A stretch of 64,000 bases of DNA from assembly GCA_013398275.1 (NCBI GenBank), contig VZSE01006234.1:161909-225908 (forward strand). Reading direction: 5' to 3'. Positions 1 through 13,400 of the stretch are shown here, one piece after another. Origin of the DNA: Promerops cafer. Taxonomy: Eukaryota; Chordata; Aves; Passeriformes; Nectariniidae. The position numbers were made by a program, and so were the translations under genes. The notes beneath the pieces were generated by a model, which searched no databases, was not told the DNA's origin, and was given only the letters and a program-made list of their open reading frames with translations. Each line of letters starts with the position of its first letter. The first letter of the stretch is position 1.

Positions 1-558
1 TTACATTTTTTTGCTGTTTATTGACTTAGAGAGAGAATGTCTGCCATCATACAATCTTTTGCCCAAAGTAATATGATCTTGCATGATTTGTCCTGAGGAA
101 GGTTGTACTGGTTACACTGTGGGCCAATTTTGATGTGTGTATTCAGGAAGAAATTTGTGTGCTATTGTGGCTGTTAGCAGGGGGAGCTCTTACAAAATCT
201 CTGAGACCCTGTTTCCTCAGAACTGTGCAGAGTCAGGCAGACTTAAGATGTCTGAAGTCATGCCCGTTGTTCATGGTGGAGTAAGGTTCATAACCATCTT
301 TTTATTAGCTTAAAATGTTTAATTCTGATGCCAGTAAAAGCTAAGAAGCAAATCAGTAAAGGAAACAATGAACTCTTTTGGTAAGTAAGCTGTTCAGGTC
401 ATGTTTGGCCACTTTGGAGGATATTCCAACAGTTTGAAGGCCCTATGATCCTGTCCCTCCACATATCAAATATCCTGAATAGTGGCCAGAGTGAAAAAGC
501 TATTGCAGGAAACAGTCACTGTCCAAGTGGATAGCTTTTTCTCTTTTCTCTGTTTCAG
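1..558. other. Probable CSF2RB intron upstream of the transmembrane exon
   Basis: No exon is recognisable here. I looked for the last extracellular fibronectin-III exon with a WSXWS-type box and did not find one. The stretch ends in a pyrimidine-rich tract and an AG acceptor at 557-558 that opens the transmembrane exon, so it is read as intron. The extracellular part of the gene should lie left of the window. Confidence 0.6.
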
Positions 559-3343
559 TTCTGGCGCCTGTGGTTCTCCCAGTGACGCTCCCAGCTCTCA
601 TCATCGCTTTGCTGATAGTTGCTTATTGCAGCTATAAGTATTTCCTCAGGTAGGCTTGCATTGCAACATGGAGACTTAGCAGCCCATGTGGGTAGCATAA
701 AGTCTGAGGCACTTCTTGTCCCCCAGGAGAGAGGTCTGTGTGGAGATGGACCTTGGTGGGCAGCCTTGTGCGTGGCTGTGCAAGGGACAACGTTGGGTGG
801 TGCTGTGCCTGTGCCTTGCTGCTCTGAGCAGCACAGTGTATGGGGTGCATCCTTTCCTGGGAGCAGCCATGTTGAGAAGCAAATCTTGAAAACTGTTCTT
901 GCTGCAGGAAGAAGAAAATGTGGGAAGAAAAGATTCCGAACCCCAGCAAGAGTCTCCTGATCCAGGGCTACCTGGGGGTAAGAGGGAATTGCATCTTGAA
1001 GGATTCATTATTTCTCTTTCTTTTTCAGGACTTCCAATAATCTTAAGAGCTCTTCTTGTTTTCTAGTCCACAATGAACAGATACCTTCATTTATCTATTA
1101 CTTGTTTTAGGAGAAGTTCTGGTCCTACTCAACATAACAGTGCTCTTATATTTAGCAGACCTCTTTGTGCTGTGCTTGTCAGCAGAGCTGTGATTTCAAA
1201 TCAATGTAGAAAAATTTTCAGTACTTTAAAATTTCCTGCTCCTGTGCTTTTAAAAGTGGGCTCTTAAAACCTGCCCAGCAGTTGTGGACTCACCAACTCT
1301 CAAAAGCAGGTTCCCAGGGGACACTGCCAAGCAGCTCCCTGAACAGCTTGGAGTTTGCTCTCTTGAAGTCCGGAGCAGCAACTCTCCTGTTCCTTTATAT
1401 TTTTTCACATTACTCTGAAAATTTTAAACTCAATCATTTCATGATCACTGTGGCCAAGACAACCACTTACTATCAAATCCTTGAAGTCCTCTATTAACAA
1501 ATAACAAGTTTAGGAGGGCTAAACTCTTTCCTAGTTGGCTCACTGAATACTTGTGGTTAGGTCAGTGGTAAGGGCAATATAGGTTTGAAGAAACCATTTT
1601 CTGGAGAGAACATACCTTTAAGTCGTATTAGTGAAGTTGTGTCCCTGTTATCAGGTGCTATAGGCTCTCCTATTTGTTTTCTTTGTCCACAGGGAATGTA
1701 CAAGTCCTGATTCTACTGCCAGTGAGATACTGCTCTTTGGTCACGTCTGCTTTTTCATTTTCAGAAAGGACATTTGGGAAGCTGGCCAACAAGCAACCAG
1801 CTGGACTTCAACAAATACAACCTTTCAGAGAAGATAGAGCAGGCTAGCTTCCTTCAAGTTGTGGACAGGTGAGTGAACAGCACATGATAGTGACACTGTG
1901 GATGGTCTCTAAGACCTCACTGCATCATGGCAGAATATAATCAAATGTTCTGTCACTAAAAATCCTATACAAGTTGCCTTTGAGGAAAAGGTTCAATTTT
2001 TTACTACAGGGGTAACTGCATCTGCAAGAGATTTTTTTCTAAGCCTGTGTGTAGCTATGTGTGTTTTCAAACTAAGATTGGTTTATGTGTTGTGTTTAAA
2101 ACAATAATCTCTCTCACGAGCAACTTTTAACTTTCCCACATTCAGGCAGGCGAAGACTTTGGCAGAGTGCCTTGAAGGGCAGACTAAGAAGACAGATGTT
2201 TCCTCTGTTACACCCGACCTACAGAACTCATACCACGCTTTAAATGAGTCAGAGCATGCCCCAGTTGCCTGCTCAAGTCAGAGTGCTGGTCATTCCTTTC
2301 CCATTTCAAGGAGAAAGAGTGGTGATGGAAATATTGCTTCCCACACAGCAATCCCTTGCTTTGCTTTCAATGGTCCATACTTGTACAGCCCAGTGGTGTC
2401 CTCTCACCCTGATATACATCAGACCCTGGAAATGGACCCCGTGGGACTCCATAAGAAATCGGTTTCCCTTCAGTATGTGACTCTCCCAAGGGAAGACTCT
2501 CCCCAGGCCCCACAGAGGCAAGAAGAGCCAGGAGCAGCTCCTCCAAAGGACATTCTCCCAGATCAGAAGGAAATGATGCACCTCAATAACAAGGAAGAAG
2601 TCTTGCAGGCCTCACCAGCCTGTGGGGAAAGCACCAACAAGGGAACAGAGGAGCAGAACTCTCCAAAGGCTCTCAGCGGTACCACGTCTCCTCAACAGTG
2701 CCCCGTGGAGTACATCACCACGGACAGCCCCTTACTGCCATCAGCCAGCACCTCCACCCGTCCTCCACTTGTCACAGCTGAGGAATCACCTTGTGGCTCA
2801 CAGGAGCCCCAGCCTCCCAGTGACCACTCTTGCCATGAGTTTTCTCTGGGGAAAACTGGTGTCATGATCCCAGTTTCAGGCCAAGCACCAACCTCATCTT
2901 CTGAATTGCACCTGGATACGTTTGGCGACTATCTTACTGTGCCTGAAGGTCTCCATGAACATTCAAAGCCCACAAAGATTTCTTCGCCTGTCTTACAGAA
3001 GGAAAATGGTACTCCTAGAAAGCAGCCTTTGTCAGAAGGTAACTTGGTGGTGTTAAACCCTGACAGCACTGAGCCAGTTTTCCTTTGCCAGGTTGGTGAC
3101 TATTGCTTCCACAGCCTAAAATCCAGTGTGAAGATGGATAATGGTCAAGAAGACCACCAAGTGAAGAAACTTTCTGAAGGCGAGACAATACTTGGGCAGC
3201 CTGTATGTGATGATGAATCCATGATGGGCAAGGAAAAGGATGTATGGAAGAGGGAAAAAATACAGGCCATTCAGCTTTTCAAAAACCTGAAATCAGATGA
3301 TTACTTTTCCTGGCAGCAATCTATGAGGATCAAAGAAATCTAA
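559..3343 (+). CDS. CSF2RB: Cytokine receptor common beta chain (IL-3/IL-5/GM-CSF), C-terminal half
   Basis: Shared signal-transducing subunit of the IL-3, IL-5 and GM-CSF receptors in the plasma membrane; the cytoplasmic tail binds JAK2 and recruits STAT5 and SHC. Four coding exons are visible: 559-649 (transmembrane helix with a run of L, I, V and A residues), 908-977 (box 1, KKKMWEEKIPNPSKS), 1765-1868, and the large terminal exon 2146-3343 ending in TAA. Phases join cleanly (2 nt carried out of 649, 0 at 977, 2 nt out of 1868). The tail shares short islands with human CSF2RB: FNGPYL, LQYVTLP, VEYITT, FGDYLTVPE, VGDYCF, and IQLFKNLKSDDY near the C-terminus. The sequence between islands is strongly diverged. 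The 5' end is partial: ligand-binding exons are outside the window. IL2RB, the other local cytokine receptor, is excluded by the WEEKIPNPSKS and VGDYCF motifs. Confidence 0.95.
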
Positions 3344-4510
3344 ATGGGTAAATATTAATGAATACCAAAGAGAGAGGTAACTGAAAGAGATTGCAACTAT
3401 CTGGTGAAAATGAACCCTCAAGCCTAGGAAGAAATAAACACCAGTTCCATTTTCAAGCTTCCAGTTTAACGTGTTAAAAAACTTGAAGTAGCTCAATATC
3501 ATTCTCGGTGATCTTCACAGATTTGGCACGAAAGACAACAGAAATATTGCCCTTTAGTGTTTTTCAAACTTTTTGGCTTATCCATGATGATCAGTTTATC
3601 CTCCTCATGATCCTGTAATACATCACAATCATCTTGCAATTATATCAGATTGCTTGGCAAATCCTGTGGCAGGAAATGCAGACTTAAGAAGCTGAAAGGC
3701 TATCAGAAGAAGACAAGCTTGGAAACCTTGGAAAGAAAAGTTATATCCCTAAAAGCAATTTTGTTTAATTTCTGTGCACTTGCAAAATAGCTCTAAAAGT
3801 CACCAAGGGACTTCTATATCTCTGCATTTCCACCATGGCATGAAATAGGTATTGTCTAAGGTGAAAAAACCCCAGACAGTTATAGAAGTGTAAATAAAAA
3901 AAGAGAAAAAATTTGTTGAAATCCAGGAAAACTTTCTTAATGCTAACGTGCAGTATATCACACTGGATTCAAAGGATAAGAAGGAAGCATTACTGGGATA
4001 CATGAAGCAAGTTGTAGAGAACCATTTGGAAGAAGACATGTTACTAAAAGAAGACCCAAGGGCTCCTAAGGTTCAGTGAGAGGGAGTGGGGCAGATAAGA
4101 GAAAATGGCAGGTAAGAGATGCTGGGAAGCTGCACAAGCCTGTAACTGCTGCAGTTCTTCTATTTCTAAGTGTTGAAGTACTGTATGATTTTATTTTACG
4201 TTTATTAACTGTTTATGCATTATATACTTCATCCTAAAGTGTAATTGATTCTTAGTTTGGTATTTTTTCCTTAAATAATGAGAGTTGAGAAAGAGGAGAC
4301 CTTTTTATTCCAGTTTTGCTGTATGGAAAGTGGTGCAAGGTAAGAGCATTTGTTCAGAACTACTACTCTGTAATCAGTGAAAAGGCTTTGGTTTCAGACC
4401 TGAAGGTGGACTTGACTTCCAAAAACCCATATTTTTTTTTCAAATATAAAACCTCTATTAATAAACATATTATTTCTTCCTATAAATGTTTCATTTCATG
4501 TGTTTAAAAT
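3344..4510 (+). other. CSF2RB 3' UTR and downstream flank with candidate poly(A) signals
   Basis: After the stop codon no reading frame of interest is seen. Canonical AATAAA hexamers on the + strand occur at 3433-3438, 3893-3898 and 4460-4465; I cannot tell which is used. The region is A/T-rich and has no introns that I can detect. Confidence 0.5.
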
Positions 4511-7500
4511 ATTGTGTTTACAATAGAATTACTATTAGCCCGTTTGCTCAGTTCTCAAAAAATTCTATAGGTTAAGCTATGCCATATGTGAGGTAGGACA
4601 TTTTTCTCCTGACTTTGCTGTATTACTTGACAGAGAAAATGAGTTCTGTGATTGTGCCACCCAGTTCTTCCTGCTGGGTTAATGGGACTGTGCTGATTCA
4701 GAAATTACAGTGAAATTATTTGGGTTTTTGAGAATTTAATCCTTGTAAATACCCTTTTAAATCTGAAAGGTGTGTAAATTGAACTTGGTGCTCTTCACAG
4801 CAGAAGGCATGCAGTTGCAGCCTCTGATAGAGAATAGTGATGAACAGTTTGAGAGATTTGCAATTTAGACCTTTTGTAATCAATGGATTTTTTTTGTTTA
4901 TCTCTTCTTTGGCCTTTTATAAGTGGCACAATTAATTTCTTCCAGCCTATATATAATTGTGCTCTATCGAAGCATATCCTAAAAGGAGATGTTCAAATTC
5001 ATATGCAAATGTTGTATCTGAATTCATATCTTAGATATGCATCACTTTGCTGGGCCTTAAATTGCTGGGGTTTAATAATCAAGAAGAATAATGAGTGGGA
5101 GAAGTTTTATTCAACTCAGTGGCTTTTGGATAAAGCCCATTTGCATTGTGATGAGTACTCTAAGATGTGATCAGTACTCTGACAGCTCTCTGTTCCTTCT
5201 GTTCTCTGCACTTCACTGGGCATTTCCAGAGGCTGATTTTGGAGACAGGATTTACAGATAAAAACACATTTGTTATGATCCCACAGAGACGATATTATCA
5301 TCTGAAGGAGCCTGGAATTTGCAGAGTAGCATGCCATTGTCAGGATAGGGGACCTGTGCAGTGGTTTGCTTTCCAACTATAACAATTCATTTAGAGCAGA
5401 ATGAGTTTCTGCTCTATGGACTCTTTATTCAATATCCACCTAAGTATCATTAAATAAAATACGTAATGAACATTGGAAACAGAGCTCATAATCTATGGCT
5501 CTTCTCTGCCAGAGGTATCCACTTCTTACTGGAATCAAAACTTCTATAAACTTCACCTGTTGCTGATCCTATGAATTTTCCATTCTCTTCTGCATGAGGT
5601 CCAGATGCAGTGAGGGTGGTAAAAAGCATTTTACAATCCTGTAGCCTGGTGATTCAAGTCTTAGAAGCAGTCATGAGTCCCAGGTCTTCAACTTCCTGAC
5701 AAATAGCTTGAGCCACAAAGTTACTGTGCAAAGGCGAGTTGCTGCTCCCTTCCCCAGTGCTAGGTACTGATATGCAGGAGAGGAATCATCATTCTGATGA
5801 TTCAGGAGCCAATTATGACATGCTCCTCTCTGTAGGGCTTCTCACTAAGTAGTTCCAGCCCCTCAGCCTGTATATCTGCATGATGAGTCATCAGTGTTTC
5901 CTACATAGTCAAAAAACGAGTTATGAGATGATTGCAACCCTTTTCTTACTGCATACTCAAACATAAAAGATTGTGCCCATGTTTTAACAGCAGGCATTTT
6001 TCCTTGCTCTGAAGCAATCACTTTATTATTTCTTATATCATAATCCTCATCAACCAGAAACGTATTACTTGAATTTGCATGAGACTAGGGTAGGAAGTTT
6101 ATTGTGACCTCAGTAGTTCTAATTAAGGTCAATGCTGAACTGGTCTGTTGCTGTATTTCTGTAGGCTTGGAGGTTGTCTCTTATGTAAGGAAGGAAAATG
6201 GGGCTGCATGGTTTGCTAGAAAAAGAAACCTGTGGTGGAAAGCCCCCCAAGACCTCAAGGAACAATAGCTGGAGAATTTCAGAGAATCCTGTACCTCTGT
6301 TGGGTAATGGAAAACAAACCAAGCCATCCTGCAGTCCCTGCCTAGTTTCTTGTTCACAAGCACGTTGTACACACAATCTTATTCCCGTAGAACTTCACTC
6401 TCTCTTCTCTTCACTGCCTATATGCTCCCTCTGCTCTCACAATGGAGATGAAATTTTATAGAGAGATGCTAGCACTTCTCCAGAACATTTTTCTCTACTA
6501 CTCCTATTTTTCCTTATAGTTTGTATCATCCTGTACAAAAGCCAGCCTGATTGGTTAGTAGTTCCCTGGATAGTTCTCTGAGTACTCCTCAAAAGCTTTC
6601 ATTTGGTATTTATTTTTCTCTGATGCTGAGACCTGCTAAAGCCTTTGATTATTTACCTCAATTACTTGCTCAGCAATTGAATGTTTAAATTCCTTTGCAG
6701 ATTGATATGATAAGAAAGCAATTGAGTAATAGTATAGGTTATGCAAGGCTTGTAAAGAAAGTAAATATATTTCATTAAACAGTAAAATTTAGTTGGAAAA
6801 GATCATTCTAAGTTATCCTTTTTCTCTACGTGTCTTGCCTCATTTACTTTTTCAGAACATTAAGGTGACAATAACTATACCTTTATATCATGGGCAGACT
6901 TACAAAAGGCCCAAGTTAACTTTTTAATTTGTATATGATTCTTTAAACAGCTCCTTTGTCCACTGAAAACATTTCATCCTTTAACAGCTTCTTAGCCTTA
7001 TTTTTGCCAGTTTTTCCTTAAAACATTATTGTACTTGTGCCTTTCATTGTTTCAACTTGTATTAGGTCTTGTATATTTTTCAGGACTAAATCTGTTTGTT
7101 TTCTTGTGAATACTTTCACAAATAACTTCAAGAAGTAATCATTTACAGTGGCTAAAAAATAGACTCTGTGGCTAGATTCATACTAGCAAATAAAGTAAAA
7201 TAAAACAAAGCATTTGTCTTGATTTGGTTGCATAGTTTTATATGCTCTGCTTATCCAGGTTATTGTTTTTCTCTGTGTTTTTCTTAGCTTCTATCCTATC
7301 CCTTTTTGTAAGTCATAGGCTTTCTGTGATTTCAGACCACACAAATAGATCAATCCAAACAATTTATTTTCCACATCTGGCATTATTTCCTTGGTTTTCA
7401 TTTTAAAATTGCCTCATAGTGTCTTTAATCTTAAATGTCAGCAGCACTGATTCTGTTTTGATTAGGTGGAATCCATCTTATATAAACTTAATCTGCTTCA

Positions 7501-9898
7501 AAATGTTACCAGATACTAATAAATATAATCCCCTTTTCCCCACAGAGTTTAATCAATCATGCAGTGAGACTCTTATCTGACAGAGTGTATAAATGCAGGA
7601 CCATTGAAGAATGCTATGATGTAGGACTGCTTTTTTCAGGCTCCTGGTTTAAACTTTGCTTTCAGAACCTCTCACCTGCTGTTTCTTTGTTGTTGGGCTA
7701 TTGGGTTTTTCTTGGCACACACCGAGAGAATGTCTAGATACCTTGTGCTCTGCCATCTTTTCAACTGCATGTGTCTTTTCTAGTAAGACGTTTGTCCATT
7801 TTTGAATTTACTTGGTCATGAGAAATGAAGGAGATGTTTTCCTTTTTTTGGCTCCTGAAGGGAGCCCATCCTACTTAAGAAGACACATTTCAGCCTTAGC
7901 TGCACGTGGTACCCATTAAATAACTCCTGGTGCAGTGTTGGTAGTGTTCATGTAACTCCAGCTCTCCCTTTGGGAGGTGACCTCCTCCTGGGGGTGGAGA
8001 CCAGATCCAGCAGGTGGTACCTGGCTACTGTGATATCAGTCTGTGACATCACATGCCTGACAAAGTTTCCACTGTGTCCAAGAGAGGATGTGGATGGCCT
8101 ACACAGATATGGCAATACCCACATGGTGCCTAAACAATGATTTGGCTTCATCCTCATGTCCTGTCTTGGAGCTAAAAGGCTTGACTTGTCTACCTTGTCA
8201 GGTTATGTCCCACTTTGGGATTGAAGTTTTTAACTGCTTTACAGATGGCCTTTTGGTGTCTTGTCAACTCATGATTCTGTGTTTCCTGAAAGTATTTATT
8301 GAAGTATTTCTGGTCAAAGAGCTCGTGCCAGTAGCCCTGAAGAGATTACCAATGAATTTATGGCAATCTGCCCACTGCTTTTCATATACACCCATGGAAG
8401 TTGCTTTCACTAAGGGTCAGCAAATAGAGAAGGAGAAATTCTGTCATTTAGACTGATCTCTCCTGCTTGCTCTTTGTGTCAGAAAAGTTTTCTTGAACCT
8501 CTACCCTAAGCTGCTGCTAAAGGCTCTAACTGGATTTCACTTTAAATAGGGAATTAACACACCAGTTAACTCCCTTTGTGTGACCTTTAAGAAGAAAGGC
8601 ACCACTTCACAGCCTGGCTCTGCAGAGGGAGTTGCCTTTCAACCTTCCCAAGCCAGAGCTCCTCTGGCCTTTTAGCACAGGTATGTCCTGACACAGCCAG
8701 GCTGCTGTTGCAGTGCAAACTAACGAGGTAACTGGTGCTGCCAGCCTCTGCCATGAGACCAGCGTGGTGAATCTGCTGCCACTGATCCCGTCACATTCCA
8801 GGCAAGCACAAGTTGCCACAGCTTTGCTGAACAGAGATGCCTCAGTTCCACCCTAGGGAACTTTAATCTTGTGTTCACCAAGCATTGCTCTGTTGCAGAA
8901 ACACTCCATCTGATAGGCAGATCCTTGGTGTCTAGGGATGCCAGAACCTAATTGGAGTAAATTAAGTGAGAGGAGTAACAAAGTATTGCGTGGAATCACA
9001 CACAATGTGATTCTGTTTAACAAGCATGAAAAAAAGGCAATTATTTATGAATGACTGAAGTTTCAAGAGACATAGTGCATGGGTATTCACTACCAGTCCT
9101 CATCTTTCTCCACTGAGGTCTCTCCATCTTTAGATGCCACCAGCCCCTTCCTTTCCCCCCCAAAGATTAAAAAGATAAATATATGTTCAATTACACTGTC
9201 TCTGTTTGAGTGTATTTGCCTTACTTCTATTGATGCAGAGTGATATTATCACTTAAATTAAAATATCTAACCAGAGTGTGGCTTGAATTTTAATCCCTTA
9301 GCTGTGTGGGTTTGGTTTAAACAGAGTCCATATTTAGTAGTGCTACTATGAAGTACTCAATAGTGCCATTACATACTCAGTAGAGCTACTATTTGAATGG
9401 AGACAGTTTTATACACTTCAGGCTTAGCAACAACAACGTGCCTTTAAGACAGCATTCACTATGTAAACCAAAATTTTGTTTAATGACTGTTTAAATTTAT
9501 GGAAATGAATTTTCCTTTCAGCAAGCATTGCACACCAGGAGAATAGTGATTTAAAGGCCAGGTTCTGAGTGCAGATTAACAGAAAAGGGAACAAGCAGCA
9601 AAGTTCAGCCTCTGTTAAGAGATCATTTCATCTCACTGGCAGAAAAATATCACAGTTCTGGGAAATTGGTTAGGCCAAATGTGAAAATACTTACTTCCCT
9701 GTTCTTCTTAATTTTATGACATCTGATCAGGAACCTAGTTGCTGGACCTATGCTAAAGTCAAGATTTAGTTAGTAACACAGCTGGCAGAGCAGTGGTACA
9801 GCACCTGTATGAGTGAGGAACTCAGCCATTACTCATGAGTGTTGAAGCCTCTGGGGTGTTCAATAAAAGGTATTGAAACAAAAGGTGATGAAAATGTT
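4511..9898. other. Intergenic, no gene recognised
   Basis: A/T-rich single-copy-looking sequence with only short reading frames (122 codons or fewer) that show no domain, no codon-like pattern and no plausible splice partners. One 9-bp inverted repeat with a 3-nt loop lies at 5783-5803. No tRNA, LTR or CR1 end was recognised. Confidence 0.6.
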
Positions 9899-10475
9899 TG
9901 TGGTTTCATTCCAGCTGGCAACTACCACTCAGCACCTCTTGGGGCGATGGGAAAAAGAATGGGAAAGGGAAGAGTAAAAGTGAGAACAATTGTGGGTTGA
10001 GGTAAAGACAGTTTAATAGAGAAAGCAAAACCTCATAGAAGCAAAACCAAACAGGGAATGCATTCAGTACTTCCCATGGGAAGGCAAGAATTCTGCCATC
10101 CCTGGGAATGCAGGGCTCCATCCATTACCTGTTATGGTGACTTGGGAAGACAAATGCCATGACTCCAAACATTCCCCTTCCCTCTTCTTCCCTCAGCTTT
10201 ATATGCTGACCATGATGCCATGTGGTATGGAATATCTCTTGGGACAGCTGGGGGCAGCTGTCCTGGCTGTGTCCCATCCCAACTTCTTGTGCACCCCCAG
10301 CCTCCTCCTCACTGGTGGGATGAAGCAGAAAAGGCCTTGACTCTGGGTAAGCACTGCTCAGCAGTAACTAAAACATCCCTGAATTATCAACACTGTTTCC
10401 AGCACAAATCCAAAACACAGCTCCATACCAGCTACTGTGAAGAAAATTAACTCCATCCAAGCCAAAACAAGCACA
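9899..10475 (+). mobile_element. Solo LTR of an avian endogenous retrovirus
   Basis: About 577 bp bounded by TGTGG at the left and GCACA at the right, the TG...CA ends expected of an LTR. The body matches from memory a high-copy avian LTR: a purine-rich 5' part, TTTATATGCTGACCATGATG, a segment encoding CTGTCCTGGCTGTGTCCC, GCCTTGACTCTGGGTAAGCA, and AACACTGTTTCCAGCACAAA. No gag, pol or env sequence adjoins it, so it is read as a solo LTR left by recombination. The flanks show no clear target-site duplication, which suggests age. I would place it near the ERVL-type Tgu LTRs but cannot fix the subfamily. Confidence 0.8.
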
Positions 10476-13400
10476 TCATTGCACACTGATCTTTCCAGAA
10501 ATAAACACGTACTGGGAACACTATAATCCCTTGCCTGACATGTGATTCACAGTACTGAACGCCATGGACTCTGTGGTCTCTGAAGCAGTAACTCTACAGT
10601 GGCTGAAACAACCTTGTCTTGGCAGCCTGTTTTCCTTTTTGGTCCTGACAGTGACTTGGCTCAGGCACAGGTGTTTCTTGCAAGGTTAGGCCGCCCTTGG
10701 GCTGCAAGAAAAGGCAAAATCATTCCTTGCCATCTTTTGGCTGCTGTTCCTAAAAACCAGAGCACTGAACCAAGCTGATCCCGGGCCAGTAGTTCTCATG
10801 ACAGCAGAGAAAACTTCAATTCCTGTTCTTGGAGTTTGAATTCTCAGGGAAGGGCACATTCATTTTCCCTGGTTAACAGTGACCTTTCCTCAAGACAGAC
10901 TCGGCTCCCTCTTGCATAGAGGTTTTTCACAAAAGAAGAAGGAAAAGCAGGTTCTCTGCAAATCCACTTATGAGATATGTTTGTTTACTGATAGAGGGAC
11001 ACGAGTTTTTCAGCTGCTAGGTTTTTGAAATATGTTTTCCTTGCCAGGAAGCTTTCTCCTTTCTGTGACTTTGTAGCTAAACAGAGTGGGTGTCTCTCAC
11101 TTGTGCATATGACTTCCTAGAGGCAGAACTCTTGCTAAGGCAAGTGGGCTTATTTGGTGGGCATGGCAATGTATTCACCAAATGAAAACAACCCACAAAG
11201 GCAAAGCTGAATGTCTTGCTTAATGAGGCATCCAGTTTTTTGCCTTAAACAATAAATCACTCACTCATATCTTGCCCTTACTGACTTTTTACTGAGATCT
11301 CTCTTGACTGCTAGAAGAGCAGTGGATTGCTGAGAGCATTTGTTTGGCTTTTTAAAAATCTGTAATTATGTTCATAGTTGTTTTTCTAAATGTCTCCCAC
11401 ATTCTTTCTCTTTCTAGGGGGTACAAAAGTCAACACTACACTGCTTAGGTCCTGAGGGTCCTCTCATTCAGCTTGGACCCTTGCTTATTGCAAAACTGTG
11501 CAGAGAATTACCAGGACTCAGAATTATGCTTATTCTAGGACACTGATACAGACGTGAGTGCTCAGCTAAATAAATCCCATTCAGCATTACCCAGTTGGTG
11601 TTGGTACTCTCATTTCCTCCAACAAGAGACTTTTCATTGGGGAGAGCTGCTCTTTTAGGTTTTCTATGTTATACTCACACTAGCTTGACCAGCCTTCCAT
11701 CTGTGTTGGGGTTTCATGGAGCATCAGGCCTCTGCAGTTCAGGAAGAGAAACAAAGGTACCATCACAAGTCTTAGATGATAGTTCACTGTGTCAGAATGG
11801 CTGTGATTCCTTTTGGGGGGTGAGAAAGGGAAAGAGAAAGATGTGTTATGAGGCCCTTTTGATCCAAAGGCATGAAGCCTTATGAGGCTTAAAAACATCA
11901 AGCTTAGCCCTTTGGACCTATCTTTTGAATTAGAATATTTATTGAAAATTAATTTTAACCTATGAGAAAACAATTCCAACTTCCCACCGTGTTCTTCAGA
12001 CTGATCCATTTTCTATTCAGAAAGTCTCCCAATGAAGAGCCTACAGTGTCTACAATATGACCCTACAATGACTACATCTCTTACAGCTTGCACATGGGTG
12101 GAGTGTTCTGAGGCTCATCAAATCATGAATGTGACTCCGAGCTTTAACAACTGCTGTAAAAACAAAGTTCCTGGCTGATGTCCTGTGAAGGGCCTGAAGA
12201 GGCTGGGCTGATGAACCTAAGAGATGGAGCTGGGCAAAAAGACATGGACAGGTCTTGCAGCTAGCATAGTATCCAGCTTGCAGACACCCGTGCCGTGTCC
12301 AGACTAGGGAGGAAGCTGGTTCTGAACAGGATGAGGAAGAACAGGAAACAGAGCATGCTAATCCATCTGGTTTCATTAGCTTTTCAATCACTGTCCCCTC
12401 CTTTTGCTGTGAGAGTACACAGACACATTATAGCAGGACTTGCTAATAATTGCACTTGAGTGGAGAATAATGTGTTACACTAGAGGCAGTGGTGATAATA
12501 ATTAATCAGATTGGCAAAGAAGGCTGGTTCTTCCTTATGCCAGTAAGAGCACAGCTATGTTGAAATTATTTCTGCAAAACAAAAACTGTGAGAAAAACAG
12601 AAGTTTTGTGTGTTTGACTTGTATTTCCTCTTAGATATACTGGACATGTCTTGCACTATCTTGTTGCTACTTCTGCTTCCTTTCAGGAAGAAAACGAAAC
12701 AGTCAGACTGAAGAGTATGAGAGAGAGGAAGGAACAGAGAATAAAGAAGAGATAGGGGAACTAGAAAAAGTATAATAGTGGATAATAGTATAATGCTGGA
12801 GATGGGGGGATAAACAGCAAAGAGATTGGAGGCAGGAAAGAAAACATGAAATAAGAAGAGGAAGAAATTACCTTGGTTTTAATTTTGAGAAAGAGCTGTA
12901 GGATTCATTCATGAATTGACTTGACAGTTGTGAAGCTAATAGAGAAAGTGGCTTTTACAATCCCTAGAGTATTGAAACACATTCTAAAAGTTAGCAATTT
13001 GCTGTGGGTTGAAGTCTGACACCACAGAAGTGTTCCTGCGGCATAAAGGACTTCACAGTCTGCATGGATATAATTTTCTGTTTGCAGGAGCTCTGCAGTC
13101 CCACAGTCCTCATAAAACCTCTGTCCCAACTGCTGTTTGCATTTCTCTGGTGTCCCTTCTTTGGATTCTGTAGTGTGAGCAAGCATAACAGATGTGTGTA
13201 CACATGTAAAATGCCAAGCCTGCTGCTGTGGAAGTCACAAGCTTTGCTTGCTGAGGGAAGGTGAGCTGGGAGCTGAGGGTGAGAGCAAGGCATTGACCTC
13301 AATGACAAGGGTGTAATCCCACAGTAACAAGAAATGCAGAACAGTGAGAGTGACCTTCTGAGTGAAGGTGGGGAGGCTCTCAGCCAGGATGATTCCAGTT

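Noticed and set aside
5783..5803. Inverted repeat GAATCATCA...TGATGATTC
   Set aside because: Short arms of 9 bp; not remarkable in 64 kb.
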